From Agroathelia rolfsii (Eukaryota; Basidiomycota; Agaricomycetes; Amylocorticiales; Amylocorticiaceae), in NCBI GenBank assembly GCA_018343915.1, contig JABRWF010000004.1, positions 1,984,001-2,048,000 on the forward strand: 64,000 nucleotides of DNA. Reading direction: 5' to 3'. This document shows positions 12,888 to 23,440 of the stretch, in pieces (positions within the stretch are counted from its first letter, which is position 1; each line of letters starts with the position of its first letter). Made by a program: the position numbers and the translations under genes. The notes beneath the pieces were generated by a model. The model was not told the DNA's origin. It saw only the letters and a program-made list of their open reading frames with translations, and did not search any database.

Positions 12888-13612
12888 ATGGAATTTTTTA
12901 ATTTTGCTTATTACATCGATTACTGCGTATACAATTTGCTATCTATGTTAGTGCGAGGGAAACAACTACAGCGAATTGACCCAACACCACCATCCAAACC
13001 AACCCTAAAGCTATACAAAGGCCGATCACGACAGGCCGGAAGCATCATCACCCAACTCCGCTCGGGCCACTCAGCTCTCAACGCCTTCCTTCATAGAATC
13101 AATGCAGTCGACTCGCCGTTGTGCACTAGATGCCAAACACCAGAAACGGTCGAACACTTCATTCTTACATGCCAGAGGTTCACAATGCTCTGCCATTCAC
13201 TACGCACAGCCATAAAAGGCCCCTTCTCACTTTCAAACCTGTTGTCAAAAAATTCAAATATTTCAAAAACACTTGCCTTTGTCCAAAACACCAAACGCTT
13301 CCCACATTATGCAAACCTTATATGACCTCTTTTACCACTATACATATATCATGCAAACTACCTATTCATATCTAAATATCTCCACTTGTGTTACTTTCAT
13401 TTTCTTCCTTTTATTTCCTTCTTTTTTGCTACCCTCTTACTAATTTCGAGCCTTCGGACTCCCCCGTCGCAGGGCACTCATCCCACCAGCATCGCAATAA
13501 GTTTTACACCTACTCTATTATATGCAAACCCCTCATGTACTTCCTGTCACACGTTAATAGTGGTAACATAGGCCTATCAGGCCTGACACTGCCACTATAA
13601 ATAAATGGATTT
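12888..13612 (+). mobile_element. 3' fragment of a LINE (non-LTR) retrotransposon
   Basis: The open frame 12888-13325 contains the C-terminal segment typical of fungal LINE ORF2 proteins downstream of reverse transcriptase/RNase H: LKLYKGRSRQAGSIITQLRS, GHSALNAFLHRI, and the CCHC-like knuckle CTRCQTPETVEHFILTC. Only this end is present, as expected for 5'-truncated insertion. The downstream stretch to about 13612, ending in an A/T-rich AATAAAT-like tail, is likely its 3' UTR. The upstream limit is uncertain. Confidence 0.65.
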
Positions 13613-13913
13613 AATAATATCTATGTTAGTAAAATTAACTTGGCACGAAGTCATCCTTTCGTCCTCAAGTTGCCGCGTGATGTGATCTTAACCAAATGTT
13701 TGAAGGTAGATTGAATATGCCTTTTCCATCGCGTGCATAATACGGACCATATGTACGTTGCGATTACGTGGAATATGTATTTACTGGCACCATTTTTACA
13801 GGCATCGGCACTTGTGCCATTGTCTTGGCCAGATTTAAACGAATCGAATTTCACCGGATTACATCGTATATCACGTTCTTCAACGGATTTGGTCACACCG
13901 ATTTCTCACTGGG

Positions 13914-13920
13914 CCTGAAT
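13914..13920. repeat. Right target-site duplication CCTGAAT
   Basis: Exact copy of 10967-10973, directly after the right terminal inverted repeat. Confidence 0.75.
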
Positions 13921-14322
13921 ATCAATATTAACAATCGTTAGTCATTCTTAGATAATCAACATACGAGAAGTAGGTAGGGTGCATTATTTCTCCAACTCGA
14001 ATTCAGTCATCAGATACATCCATCTCTTATTTTAATCATGGTGCTCAGAGATATCACTGTTATATTGTTTTTGAGTTGCATATATGCATAATTTGATGGG
14101 ATATGACGTGCCATCTATAAGAATGATCAATTGCATAATCGTACCGACATTCAGAAATATTGGAGATGATGATATATTGTAGTAGTAAATGTATTTTCGG
14201 ATATGATTTTTCAGATACAATTTATACGACCTTCGTTAACACAAAGAAGTCGATCCAAACCATGCATGTACTCGTAATATATATGCTTATTTTACAATGC
14301 AGGGACTGACATGCCAGTGCCT
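13921..14322. other. AT-rich intergenic
   Basis: Between the transposon and the 3' end of the dehydrogenase gene. No gene or repeat recognised. Confidence 0.4.
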
Positions 14323-15345
14323 TCACCATGGCCAGGTTTCGCCACCAGAGCGGTGGAATACGGGGCCATTCGAATCTGTTGGACGAGTGGCGTTATCAAT
14401 TATCGGGAGCATACCGTTGACGGAATCTTCGACACTCGCAGCTGATGTCCCCTTGAAGGCTGGTACTTGTGATACGGCATACGCAGCTGTTGTTATATGA
14501 GTTAATGCTACAAACGATATGTCTGAATGAACATACACATGTCTGTATGCACCGCTCCGGGACAGATCGGGAAGGCAACTGATTTGTCGTATTAGTTCCT
14601 AGGTCTGAGTCTTTGCAAACAAGAGCAAAGCTTACTTAGGCCCTCGTTTTCGAAATGTAATTTCCGTACAAGATAGTTAGCCGCTGCCTTGGAAGCACCG
14701 TAGGCCAGCACAGCTGGGAATTGAGGTCCCATCGTTACACTTCCACCGCCTGACGATATATATACGAACTTTGGCGTCGGCGTGCTGGCTTTGAGCAATG
14801 GATAGGTTGCTTGAAACAGAGTAAGGGTTCCGATGACATTGACCTATAGAAAACTCAGATCTCTATGTTTGGGCTAAAATATATTCGATTTCGTGCCTCA
14901 AAATGTTCCGACATAGCTTGGGCAGGCATCTCAATGGCAGAGCTGAAATATCTGTTGATCCCTGGGATAGTGGGTGAGCACAGGCCCCTTATTCCATGTT
15001 CAAATATTAGTACTTACCAGCGTTTGCAATGACAACGTCGAGTCTGCCAGCTTTGCTCTTGATCTCTTCAACAATGGCTTTGTTCCCAACTTCGTCACCA
15101 GAAACTACTTTCACTAAGTGGAGCTTCTCCGGGAACTCTTTGGAAAGCGCATGAAGCTTATCTGCTTTGGATGGATCACGAGCGCCAGCAAATATGACAA
15201 CGTTTTCGCGCTTGAGATAGGCGCTAACAAAGCCAAGACCTGTGACGATATGAACAGGATATAATGCCTTCGCCATGAGAGACGAATATTAGACAGTACC
15301 GATTCCTCTGTTAGCGCCAGAAATCAAGCACACGGTTGTTGGCAT
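14323..15345 (-). CDS. Short-chain dehydrogenase/reductase (NAD(P)-binding Rossmann, intact copy)
   Basis: Starts at ATG 15345 (MPTTVCLISGANRGIG). The glycine-rich cofactor motif is split by an intron (15240-15299) that rejoins as SGANRGIGLGFVSAYLK. Other family marks: LDVVIANAG, the catalytic Ser strand FVYISSGGG, the active-site YGASK (Y-x3-K), and PGAVHTDM. The C-terminus runs to SGGETWPW with the stop at 14323-14325. Six exons fit. One intron (14844-14896) has a GC donor (GCACGA) rather than GT; the equivalent position in the decayed paralogue at 20 kb has GTAAGA. Substrate unknown. It resembles the ketoreductase-like fungal SDRs common near secondary-metabolite or catabolic genes. Confidence 0.82.
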
Positions 15346-15876
15346 ATCGAGGATGAGTTGAAGGAAGTGTCAATACCAAGAGGCTGAGGATTCTTGAACT
15401 GACAAGTGCATTTAATCAAAGTCAGCCTTTCTTTAAAAAGAATCTCGAGACTAATTATAGTAAGCTTCAAATTGAAAGGACACAACTCTTTAATGAATAC
15501 AACGGCCATATAATGTTATCTGCATGGCGTAAGGTGTTGGTTCAAGGAAATAAATTGCATCTGCGACACCAAAGTCAAGGTTTACAGGAAAGAGCAAAGC
15601 AGGATGACAAAATAACGCTTATTAACTAATAGTGATTGCTGTTGCAACGATCTTGGGTCATCATCGCACGTTATGACACAATCCATTAGCTAGCATTGGA
15701 GTGCTCCAAGAATATATAAAAGATAGAAACGATACATAATATGGTTCTTTACGCATATCATTGTTGACACATTCGACAGCGTAAGTATCTCAGCTATGGT
15801 CACTGGCCAAGTCTGTTCAATGGTTCGATCCATCTTAACACCATTAATACAAATGTTTAGCATAAATTGTCCAGAG
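15346..15876. other. Upstream region of dehydrogenase gene
   Basis: No gene recognised. It holds the minus-strand promoter of the dehydrogenase and the far end of the possible LysM relic. Confidence 0.35.
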
Positions 15877-16322
15877 CTATAGTTTATCGTGACTATGTAA
15901 ATTTAGGTTTGGAATTGCCAGCCCAACGAATTTGAAAGCCTTGTTAGAATACACATGGCGGCGGCCCCACTGTCGATAAAGCTGACATTCATTAGTGTCT
16001 GTCACCGTTCGATGCGCATAGCAGTATGTTGAGGTTATAAGTAATGTATCGTCTGACATTCTTTGGCCTGCATGTGACACGGATGGTTTCTGATACTCGC
16101 AACATACTGCCGGGGGTACTGTACATTGGTACCGCCGTAGTATAGCTTGAATGTTTGCCAATGAGAAAACACCAACAACCATGACGCAAGATCTGGCGGA
16201 CAAATTTCGTGTCCCCATTCTACTGTATCAGCACAATAATGATAGTACATGTTTAGTGTTTGAGCACTATATAGCAGAATTGAGGCAAGCCGGGGTAGCA
16301 TAGCAAGCAGCAGCAAAGCCAA
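15877..16322 (-). pseudogene. Possible decayed LysM-domain secreted protein
   Basis: From 16322 the frame opens with a signal-like MALLLLAMLPRLASILLYSA. It continues to CADTVEWGHEIC, which resembles the first half of a fungal LysM (C-x-x-TV-x-x-G-x-x-C). The second half appears in another frame as GVFSLANIQAI followed by QCTVPPAVCC. A second possible repeat follows at about 15930-16030 (CYAHRTVTDTNEC, then LYRQWG). Reading both repeats needs at least one frame change, hence pseudogene. Each match is short, so this could be chance. Confidence 0.3.
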
Positions 16323-17478
16323 GATGTTGGGCCTCTAGATCATACAGCAGTGAGGCCGTCACTTGAGTTAGACGGGCCTACCCCGAGCCGTGCTAGATCA
16401 GGAAGTTAGCTACGTAAGCTCAGTTCCGCCCGAAGAGGAAGAAACTCGGCCTCACTCGACCGGTTTAGGACGTTGTCTGTGGTCAGAACTGTTCAGTTCC
16501 TACTTAACGACCGCCATGAGCTTTATTTATTACTACTCGCAACTCAGCCACCAGTCATGCGTTGTAATCACCGGCCCGTGATCTGCTCAGCTACTTCGAT
16601 TTCTCAAGGACTTGGTGTTGTGCTGGCGGATTCAGGCCTTTTTTAGGATTTTGGCGCGTTGCCATGTGCTATCATGATGTCCCATGAGCAGCGTCGAGTG
16701 TCATCAATGTCCCCGCCAACACTCCTGGGGTTTTCTGCAAGTCAACAGACAGGGTTACTACCATTACTTTGACCGGCTTGTAAACCCCCTTATAATTTAG
16801 ATGGTCTCATACCTTGCGCAGTAAATTGCATGCCAAGCAACTCCATATTGATTGATTATACTGCCCATTAAACCCAATCATGTTATACTTGTTGTTGACT
16901 TTGTTACTCCAGTTCATCCTGATAATCATCAAAAGGGTACATTCCATACTGGAATACTCCCTTCTATGCGACAGATAGATCCCATTTTTATGACCCATGC
17001 GAAAGCCCGTCCCTACTGCCAGCACATGGATACGACCGTCGGGAAAACAGACCGTAAATACGGAGGTTTGAAAGAATATGAGACGGTGACGACAACTGTA
17101 CACTGGACATGCGGGTGTCAGGACTAGCTGATCGGACCAGTAGCTGAGAAACGTGAAGTCACTCATCTGTTATTTATAACACCTTGTTCGTTGGCACGGG
17201 GCTTCCAACTTCGTCACTAACCTGTCTTGCCGCCATTTTACAGCTTCTTCCTCAACTGAAATTGATGGTCAAATATGAACACATGCTCAAAATATCATTT
17301 ACCGATGTTTTCTACTGCTTTCACAATCATGTTTCCACCGTCGTAACGGACTCCTGACGGGCCGGTACTGGCAGTGTTTTTACCGTTGTCTATTCATTCC
17401 ACACCAGAGTATACTGTCCTATGAGTACTTGCTCCGGGCCGTTTTTTACTAACCTCTGACTAGCGCTTTTCAACGATG
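16323..17478. other. Intergenic upstream of polygalacturonase
   Basis: Open frames at 16807-17166 (-) and 16852-17127 (+) overlap each other and match nothing recognised. The final 400 nt should be the polygalacturonase promoter. Confidence 0.35.
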
Positions 17479-17484
17479 TATAAA
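17479..17484 (+). promoter_or_regulatory. TATA box of polygalacturonase gene
   Basis: TATAAA 98 nt upstream of the ATG at 17577, leaving a leader containing CCCCCAC. Confidence 0.55.
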
Positions 17485-17576
17485 AGCTATGAGGGTGAAG
17501 TGTATTGGACCACCAGCACCACATCCACTCGCTTCTTCATACCTGTCTATCCCCCACATCGCACAATCACTCAGCC

Positions 17577-19407
17577 ATGCTTCGCATTTCAACCATTGTT
17601 AGTGCTATCGCAATTGCGTCTCTGCTCTCTGCGTACGCCTCGCCCGCTCCTTCGACAAAGCCACGCAAGATTGGCAAGCGCTGCACGGCAACGATCAGCT
17701 CTGCAGACGATGTCACTTCAGACAATCTCAAGTGCACGACTATCAAGTAAGATTTGCTTTGCTTCTGAGGATCGGATATTTTTTTAAAAAGATGTTACCA
17801 GCATTGAATCATTCACCATGACTGCCGGAAAGACGCTTTCTATTAGTTCAGTGCATGTTATCAATAATATGCCGATTTACTAAGTTATGATCATGTAGCT
17901 GGTTTGGCTGATGGCACCACCGTAAACCTCAAAGGCGAAGTCACATTCGCCTATAAGGAATGGGACGGCCCTCTCTTTGAGATTGGTGCGGAGAGCGATG
18001 ACGATACTTTCACCTTCAACGGCAACGGCGAAACTCTGAATGGGTACTTGATATCATGTATTGCAATGTCGTTATATCTCATTTGCGGTTATAGTCTAGG
18101 TGCAGACTACTGGGATGGTGAAGGTACCAACGGTGGTAAGACGAAACCTCACCCCATGGTCAAGATCACCAAGGGTGGAGGAACCTTCAAGGATGTGGTA
18201 AGTTCATAGAAATATATTTTGTATCAAACTTGATTACTCACACTCTTTGAAGACCGTCCTCAACGTAGGTCAGTTAATGCATCGAATATAACATTAATCT
18301 GATGTATTCTATGCGAGTAGAGCCCCGCTCAGGCCGTTAGCGTTGCTAACACGGCTAGTAAGTCGTGTAATTCCTGGCCTGGATATATTCCAATGTGCTC
18401 TTCTTTTCAGCGTTTACTGTTTCTGGTGTTACGATCAACAACGTGCGCCATTCAGTGTCAATTACTATTTTCTACGTCTGACATCCCACTCAGTCTGCCG
18501 GATCTTCTCTGGGTCACAACGTAAGCTTGAGATCTCAATAGTTTCAAGAAGAATCCTAATCCCGGCTTTTTTGCGACAGACCGACTGCTTCGACACCTCG
18601 GGTTCTGACCTCACTATCACCGGAAACACCTGTGAGAACCAGGATGATTGCCTGGTAAGTTGCTGTGGAAGTTCGGTTTGAGCAACCCTAACTTACATCT
18701 ACTTAGGCCATCAACGAGGGCTCTGATATTACATTCTCTGATAACACTTGCTCGGGTGGTGCGTTAGATACCGCTGTGTCCGTTGAGAGAGCATAGAGAC
18801 TGATAGTCGAATCATCTAGGCCATGGTATTTCCATTGGTTCCATTGCCAGTGACAAGACGGTCAAGAGTGTGACCGTCTCCGGCAACACCGTGAAGTCCT
18901 CTGCAAATGGTCTGCGTATCAAGACAGACTATGGTGCCACCGATGCATCTGTGACAGACGTCACTTACAAAGATAACAAAGTTTCGGGTAAGTAATTTGT
19001 ACTTATGCACCGATCTTGTCTGCGTGCTCACATAGCCTTTTAGATATCACTGATTACGGTGTTGTTATTGAACAAGACTACGAAAACGGCTCTCCCACTG
19101 GAACACCTAGCGACGGTGTCACGGTAATGTTTTACCTTGCTCACAGGAAATTGCTTAACTCATTACTTATCTAGCTTGGCCCTGTCACCTTCTCCGGTAC
19201 CAACACCGTCTCCGTCGAGTCCGATGCCAAACGTGTCTATGTCCTTTGCGGCAGCAAGTGCACTGGCACCTGGGACTGGTCCGGTCTCACCACGAGCGGC
19301 GGAAGCGCCGGCTCCTCTAGTACGTTGATTCTCGATCCTGGCTGAGTTCAACTTTGCTAACCATTCTCCGCATAGACTACGATGATATCACCGGATACAC
19401 GGTTTAA
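17577..19407 (+). CDS. GH28 endo-polygalacturonase, secreted
   Basis: Cleaves alpha-1,4 bonds in homogalacturonan of plant cell walls. The signal peptide starts at 17577 ([21 protein letters not shown]) with a KR processing site before [11 protein letters not shown]. The right-handed beta-helix carries the four GH28 signatures in order: NTDCFD (catalytic Asp), NQDDC (catalytic Asp pair), GGHGISIGS (His) and RIKTD. The C-terminal half ends YDDITGYTV with TAA at 19405-19407, and the cysteines CGSKC fit the endo-acting class. There are many short introns, including a 12-nt exon at 18253-18264 coding TVLN. Splicing gives one continuous frame, so the gene appears intact. The adjacent minus-strand SDR relic and intact SDR flank it on both sides. 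Confidence 0.93.
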
Positions 19408-19763
19408 GATAGCAGCCGCTCACTTACTGCACCAATCAATGCGGCCTGGCTAGCCACCTTCGAATACCCTGATAACTGGATTTCACTTTCATTAATTGTT
19501 TATATACACTGTGTAGTACCTTTGTTTCAATTCGAATTCGTTCTATTACATGCGATCAATGTTCAATCATTTCAAATATGGAAAACGTTTGAAAATTCTC
19601 CTGAGTGCATATATTGACACCATGTTCATGAATTATACGCCTTCGCTGGAGTATATTGATCCACCAAAAGAGAATTATATGTTATATATGGCTGCTCGTC
19701 ATGTGAAAGGCACAAAGTGACAGGTAATAACTATTAAGACCTATTAAAGCTTGCTGAACACGA
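19408..19763. other. Intergenic between polygalacturonase and SDR relic
   Basis: Convergent 3' ends meet here. No gene or repeat seen. Confidence 0.4.
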
Positions 19764-20737
19764 TTACCATAGCGCTACATCGCCTTCTACTATACGGAAT
19801 ACAGGTCCCTCGACAAGTCGTTGAGTATCGTCTATAATTGGAAGCATTCCAGACACGGATTGTGTCACTGTGGGAATCTGTACGTTGTTAAAATAGTTTA
19901 GGTGTGATTTGGCATCTGAGACTGAAGAAAAATCAATGCGATGATTGCATTATAGAAACGATAACGCATACCCATATCAGTGTCCACCGGCCCAGGGCAT
20001 ATCGGTACAACAACTTGTGACTTGATGTCAGTATAGGTGCATCTAGTAAGTAGAGCCCATGATATAAATTTACCTAAGTTCTCGTTCTCAAAATGTAGTT
20101 TTCGAGCAAGGAAGTTAACGGCTGCCTTGGATGCCCCATAGGGTGAGAGGCCGGACCATTATGGGCCTATGGTAATACTACCTCCTCTGGACGAGATGAT
20201 AATGAACTTCGATGCCGACGTGCTGGCTTTGAGAAGTGGATAAGAGGCTTGGAATAGAACCAAAGTCCTAATAACATCGATCTGTTATACGGTAAGTATA
20301 ATTATTCGGGTCAGACATGTTCATGATGTAGTAACCATTTGCGTGTCTAGTTATCTTACCTCATAGTGGTCTCTCCATTCTTGTGCTGGGGAATCTAGGG
20401 CGGTGAAGTGGCAATCTCTGTGAGTGTCGTTGTTCAATGCATAATAAGCAGTAGAAAATAACTGCAATCGTCCCGCCAGCATTTGCAATCACAACGTCGA
20501 GCCTTCCTGCTTTTTCCTTGATTTCTTCGATAGCAGCTTTATTTCCAGCTTCATCGACGGCAATCAATTTTACTGTGTGTCATTTCTCGTTTTCACGTTT
20601 CAAAAGGACCTTTACGAAATCAAGTCCTGGGTCGGTTCACCACAAGTTAACGCGCATACATTCAAGTCGTTCAACGGTAAGGACACACCTATACCACGGT
20701 TTGCACCCGAAATCAGAAAAACAGTAGCAGTCGACAT
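19764..20737 (-). pseudogene. Decayed short-chain dehydrogenase (paralogue of the gene at 14.3 kb)
   Basis: Starts MSTATVFLISGANRGIG at 20737, matching the intact copy's N-terminus. It then lacks the stretch between KREN and VKLIAVDEAGN (roughly 25 residues in the intact copy), and the join contains an in-frame TGA (20580-20582). The core GRLDVVIANAG is kept. A second in-frame stop, TAA at 20159-20161, follows SITIGP before the active-site YGASK. The C-terminus SVSGMLPIIDDTQ to ALW ends at TAA 19764-19766. Intron positions are the same as in the intact copy. Two stops and a deletion argue strongly against function. Confidence 0.78.
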
Positions 20738-21606
20738 TAATTCAGTGTGTCTCATCTCATAATACTCACCTTTTTTATATAATGGTCCACTCCGTACTGT
20801 TAGAATATGTGATCCATGTGCTGGGTCACATGATTCTATCTTTATATTTACGGTAGTTTACATTCTTGTTTACTATCCGTTTGACTACGTACAACGATGT
20901 ACAAGTAGATAAGCGGAATACAATACTTTGTGTCGACCGCTGCTCATTGTCGTCGCTCGTCGTATTTTCACACGTACTGCGGAAATGTAATATAAACATA
21001 CCATTAGTAAAAGTATGTTGACTGATTCTTCGATCGGTGCAGAATTATTAAGCCAGTCCTCTTATACCCTAGCTGAGACAATCTGCGAAATAACTTGGTA
21101 ATTATATAATGATGGTTGTCGTATCTGAGGATAAACATATTGATCATCCCAAGGGCTCTCATGCATTCATATGCCCCGCGGTCACCTTCAAAGTAGAACT
21201 ATAGACAGCGAAGCTGGACGCGGAAGAAACCCATACAACCCTTCCGTCTGGGGAAGATCGCGAATTCTTTCAAGAATGACTAATCATTGAAAAGAGATGC
21301 TCCGTGTCGGAGATGTCTGATGTTGATATTACAAAGAATTCACAGATGCGAGCAACACAATGAATTAAGTCAATGCTGTTGACAGGAACTTGACACAGCT
21401 TTTGGCGAACGAACGAGTGACGGGCCCAGCTGCTCACGCTAACCAGGATTTATTCAGCAACTCCGTCGTTTGAGATATGGAAACATAACTGCATCGTCAC
21501 ACGAGACGTGATCTAGATACAAATATAAAATGTGCATACCAATCCTTATCACCTGTACAGTACGGAAACGCATCTTGATACAAGGGCTAACTATTAGTCA
21601 TTCAGT
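20738..21606. other. Intergenic
   Basis: No gene, RNA or repeat recognised. Confidence 0.4.
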
Positions 21607-22476
21607 CTAACTCATCCACCAGAAGACAAAGTATGCGCCCAAGAGACCCAGAAGCAATTTGAGCTGTGGGTCAATGTTGATCTTGTCCGCTGCAGCCCTT
21701 GCAGTGTCTCTTGCAGCTGCCGCCGGTGAGTCGGAGTCGCCTCCTAGTCTATTACCTTTGCCGGTGAATGCAGATGTCGATGATGAGGATGATGGGGAGG
21801 CATGTTTCGATAGTTCGCTTTCTAAGCCACTGTCGTCATATAGAATAAAGATAAGCAAATCATTTTCGACCCATAGTACTTAAGGAGCAGCGATGACGTA
21901 CGCTGGGTTGGCACCACGAACTGTGCCTACTTGGGTGCTGCCTTTGAGGAAAACAAAGGTTGGCCTAGAGGATATGAATGCGTTAGAAACATGCTCAAAC
22001 GCCCCAAACAAGGTGAGATGTAGGACATACATGGCCGATACTTTATACTTGCCTGCCACGTCCCTCGCGGCATCAACATCGCATTTCAAAAAGTTAACGT
22101 CGCTGTATTTCTTAGAAAGGGCCTCAAATGTCGGTGCGATTGCATGGCATGGTCCTAAATAATAAACAAGGTCGATGTTTTAATACTACTTGCCAGCGCA
22201 GGTATCCCATCTCAATGAGAGTAACGAACCACACCTATAGATTAGGGGGGTTCCCGGTCAGCGTTACAATGTACTCATAGAGAATATCAACTCATATACC
22301 ATGTTGCATGAAAGTCAATGACCTATTGAAGAGTACCATCCGAACCCGAAGTGATGAGCAAGCATCAATGTTTAGTAGAGACGAAGTACTCATACGGAAA
22401 CTTTAGTGCTGGATTTAGAGAGAATGGTATCAAGCTGAGCCAAGCTATTTATGTGTGTTATCGTGCTTGTAGACAT
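21607..22476 (-). CDS. Thioredoxin with C-terminal membrane anchor
   Basis: Thiol-disulfide oxidoreductase. From ATG 22476 the spliced protein starts MSTSTITHINSLAQLDTIL, then VIDFHATW-C-G-PCHAIAPT, giving the WCGPC active site, then FLKCDVDAARDVAGKYKVSAM-PTFVFLKG with the cis-Pro of the fold. The active-site Cys is coded by a 5-nt micro-exon (22230-22234) between introns 22235-22299 and 22155-22229. After ANPAGLESELSKH comes an extension absent from classical thioredoxins: a Ser-rich linker, an Ala/Arg helix, and a hydrophobic tail LKLLLGLLGAYFVFWWMS ending at the stop, typical of a tail-anchored membrane protein. The membrane is not identifiable (ER or mitochondrial outer membrane are the usual choices). 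Confidence 0.8.
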
Positions 22477-23440
22477 CCTTGAGAGTGTTGGGTATTAAGT
22501 GCAGTGCTTGTAGAGGAGACCAACTTCCACTGAGATGATGATTGAGTTACACTGGCAAGGTGGTGGCTGTTGGCCATAGGTAATAGCCGACTTCAGGTCA
22601 CGTGGAAATAAACACACTTTCAATATCCTTTGATTTAAAAACAAAAAATAATGAAATTTCAGTTTTCGAAGTAAATGTCTAAAAGAAACGCTATGACAAG
22701 TTTTTCAGGAATGTTCCTCTGAGGGTATTCGAGCATTCTTTACTACTGAATCATGAAGACCATCATGGCGTCATCTATAGTCTTCAATGTAGCCACGGAC
22801 TACGGCGGCCACTCGAGTCAATTTACTATGGTCTAATTATTACCCACTTCGGAAGAAATCATTACAACTTCGACGTGAATGAAATGAGATAGGAAGCGTT
22901 GGTCCCCCTAATTGCAGTACAGTTTTCGTCTGTTTCAGTACCATAAGTAGCCTAAAAGGTTCGCTAAAATTGCTCAGACAAGAGAAAGAATATTCTATGC
23001 TGTACATTTTTTGCTTTCCTATCCAATATGCATATCTTATCCGTTTCTCAGTCCAAACTTTCGGAATCAAGTAAAGATGCGTCTATCTCGTGGGTGTGAG
23101 GTCATGCTAATGTCGCTTAGATTCTGAGCGTAGTGAAACAGATGGATAATCGAGGGTATCAAAACCAAGCGAGTGAAAGACCCACACATTGGATTGTGGG
23201 TCATAGTGAAGAGAAAGAGTGTAATGGATCAGTATGAGTTCCTGTGACCTAACAGTTATAGCCCGGTGATACAAGCTGAGTGCCAGAAAATGTAGGTCTT
23301 AGTCGACGCAAATTCATTGTGAGATTGAACAAGGGCATATTATGAATCGTCGTAAAACAAGTCACAAAGAGAAGACGCGTCACCAGTGTACAACGCGCAT
23401 TACGCGTCTCTCGCTCTGATCATCTTACCAACTATCCACC
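22477..23440. other. Divergent intergenic between thioredoxin and Rpt4
   Basis: No gene recognised. Two ACGCGT words (23375-23380 and 23402-23407) lie within 70 nt upstream of the Rpt4 start. They match the MCB/MluI box bound by MBF in yeasts; whether that holds here is inference. Confidence 0.4.

Larger units (their letters stand above)
10974..13913. mobile_element. DNA transposon of about 2.94 kb, degraded and with nested insertions
   Basis: Left end CCCGGTGAGAAATCGGT matches the reverse complement of the right end CCCAGTGAGAAATCGGT with one mismatch in 17. Both ends are flanked by CCTGAAT. Sub-terminal GATGTAATCCG-like words are also shared in inverted orientation (about 10990-11160 and 13855-13875). 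The interior is AT-rich with no intact transposase recognised. It contains a 203-codon open frame (11451-12062), a foldback MITE (12089-12293), a poly-T run (12734-12754) and a LINE 3' fragment (about 12888-13612). A 7-8 bp duplication would fit hAT-like or other large-TSD superfamilies. The superfamily is not assigned. Confidence 0.75.

Noticed and set aside
16807..17166. 119-codon minus-strand frame upstream of the polygalacturonase
   Set aside because: No signal peptide or domain, and a similar-length frame overlaps on the other strand.
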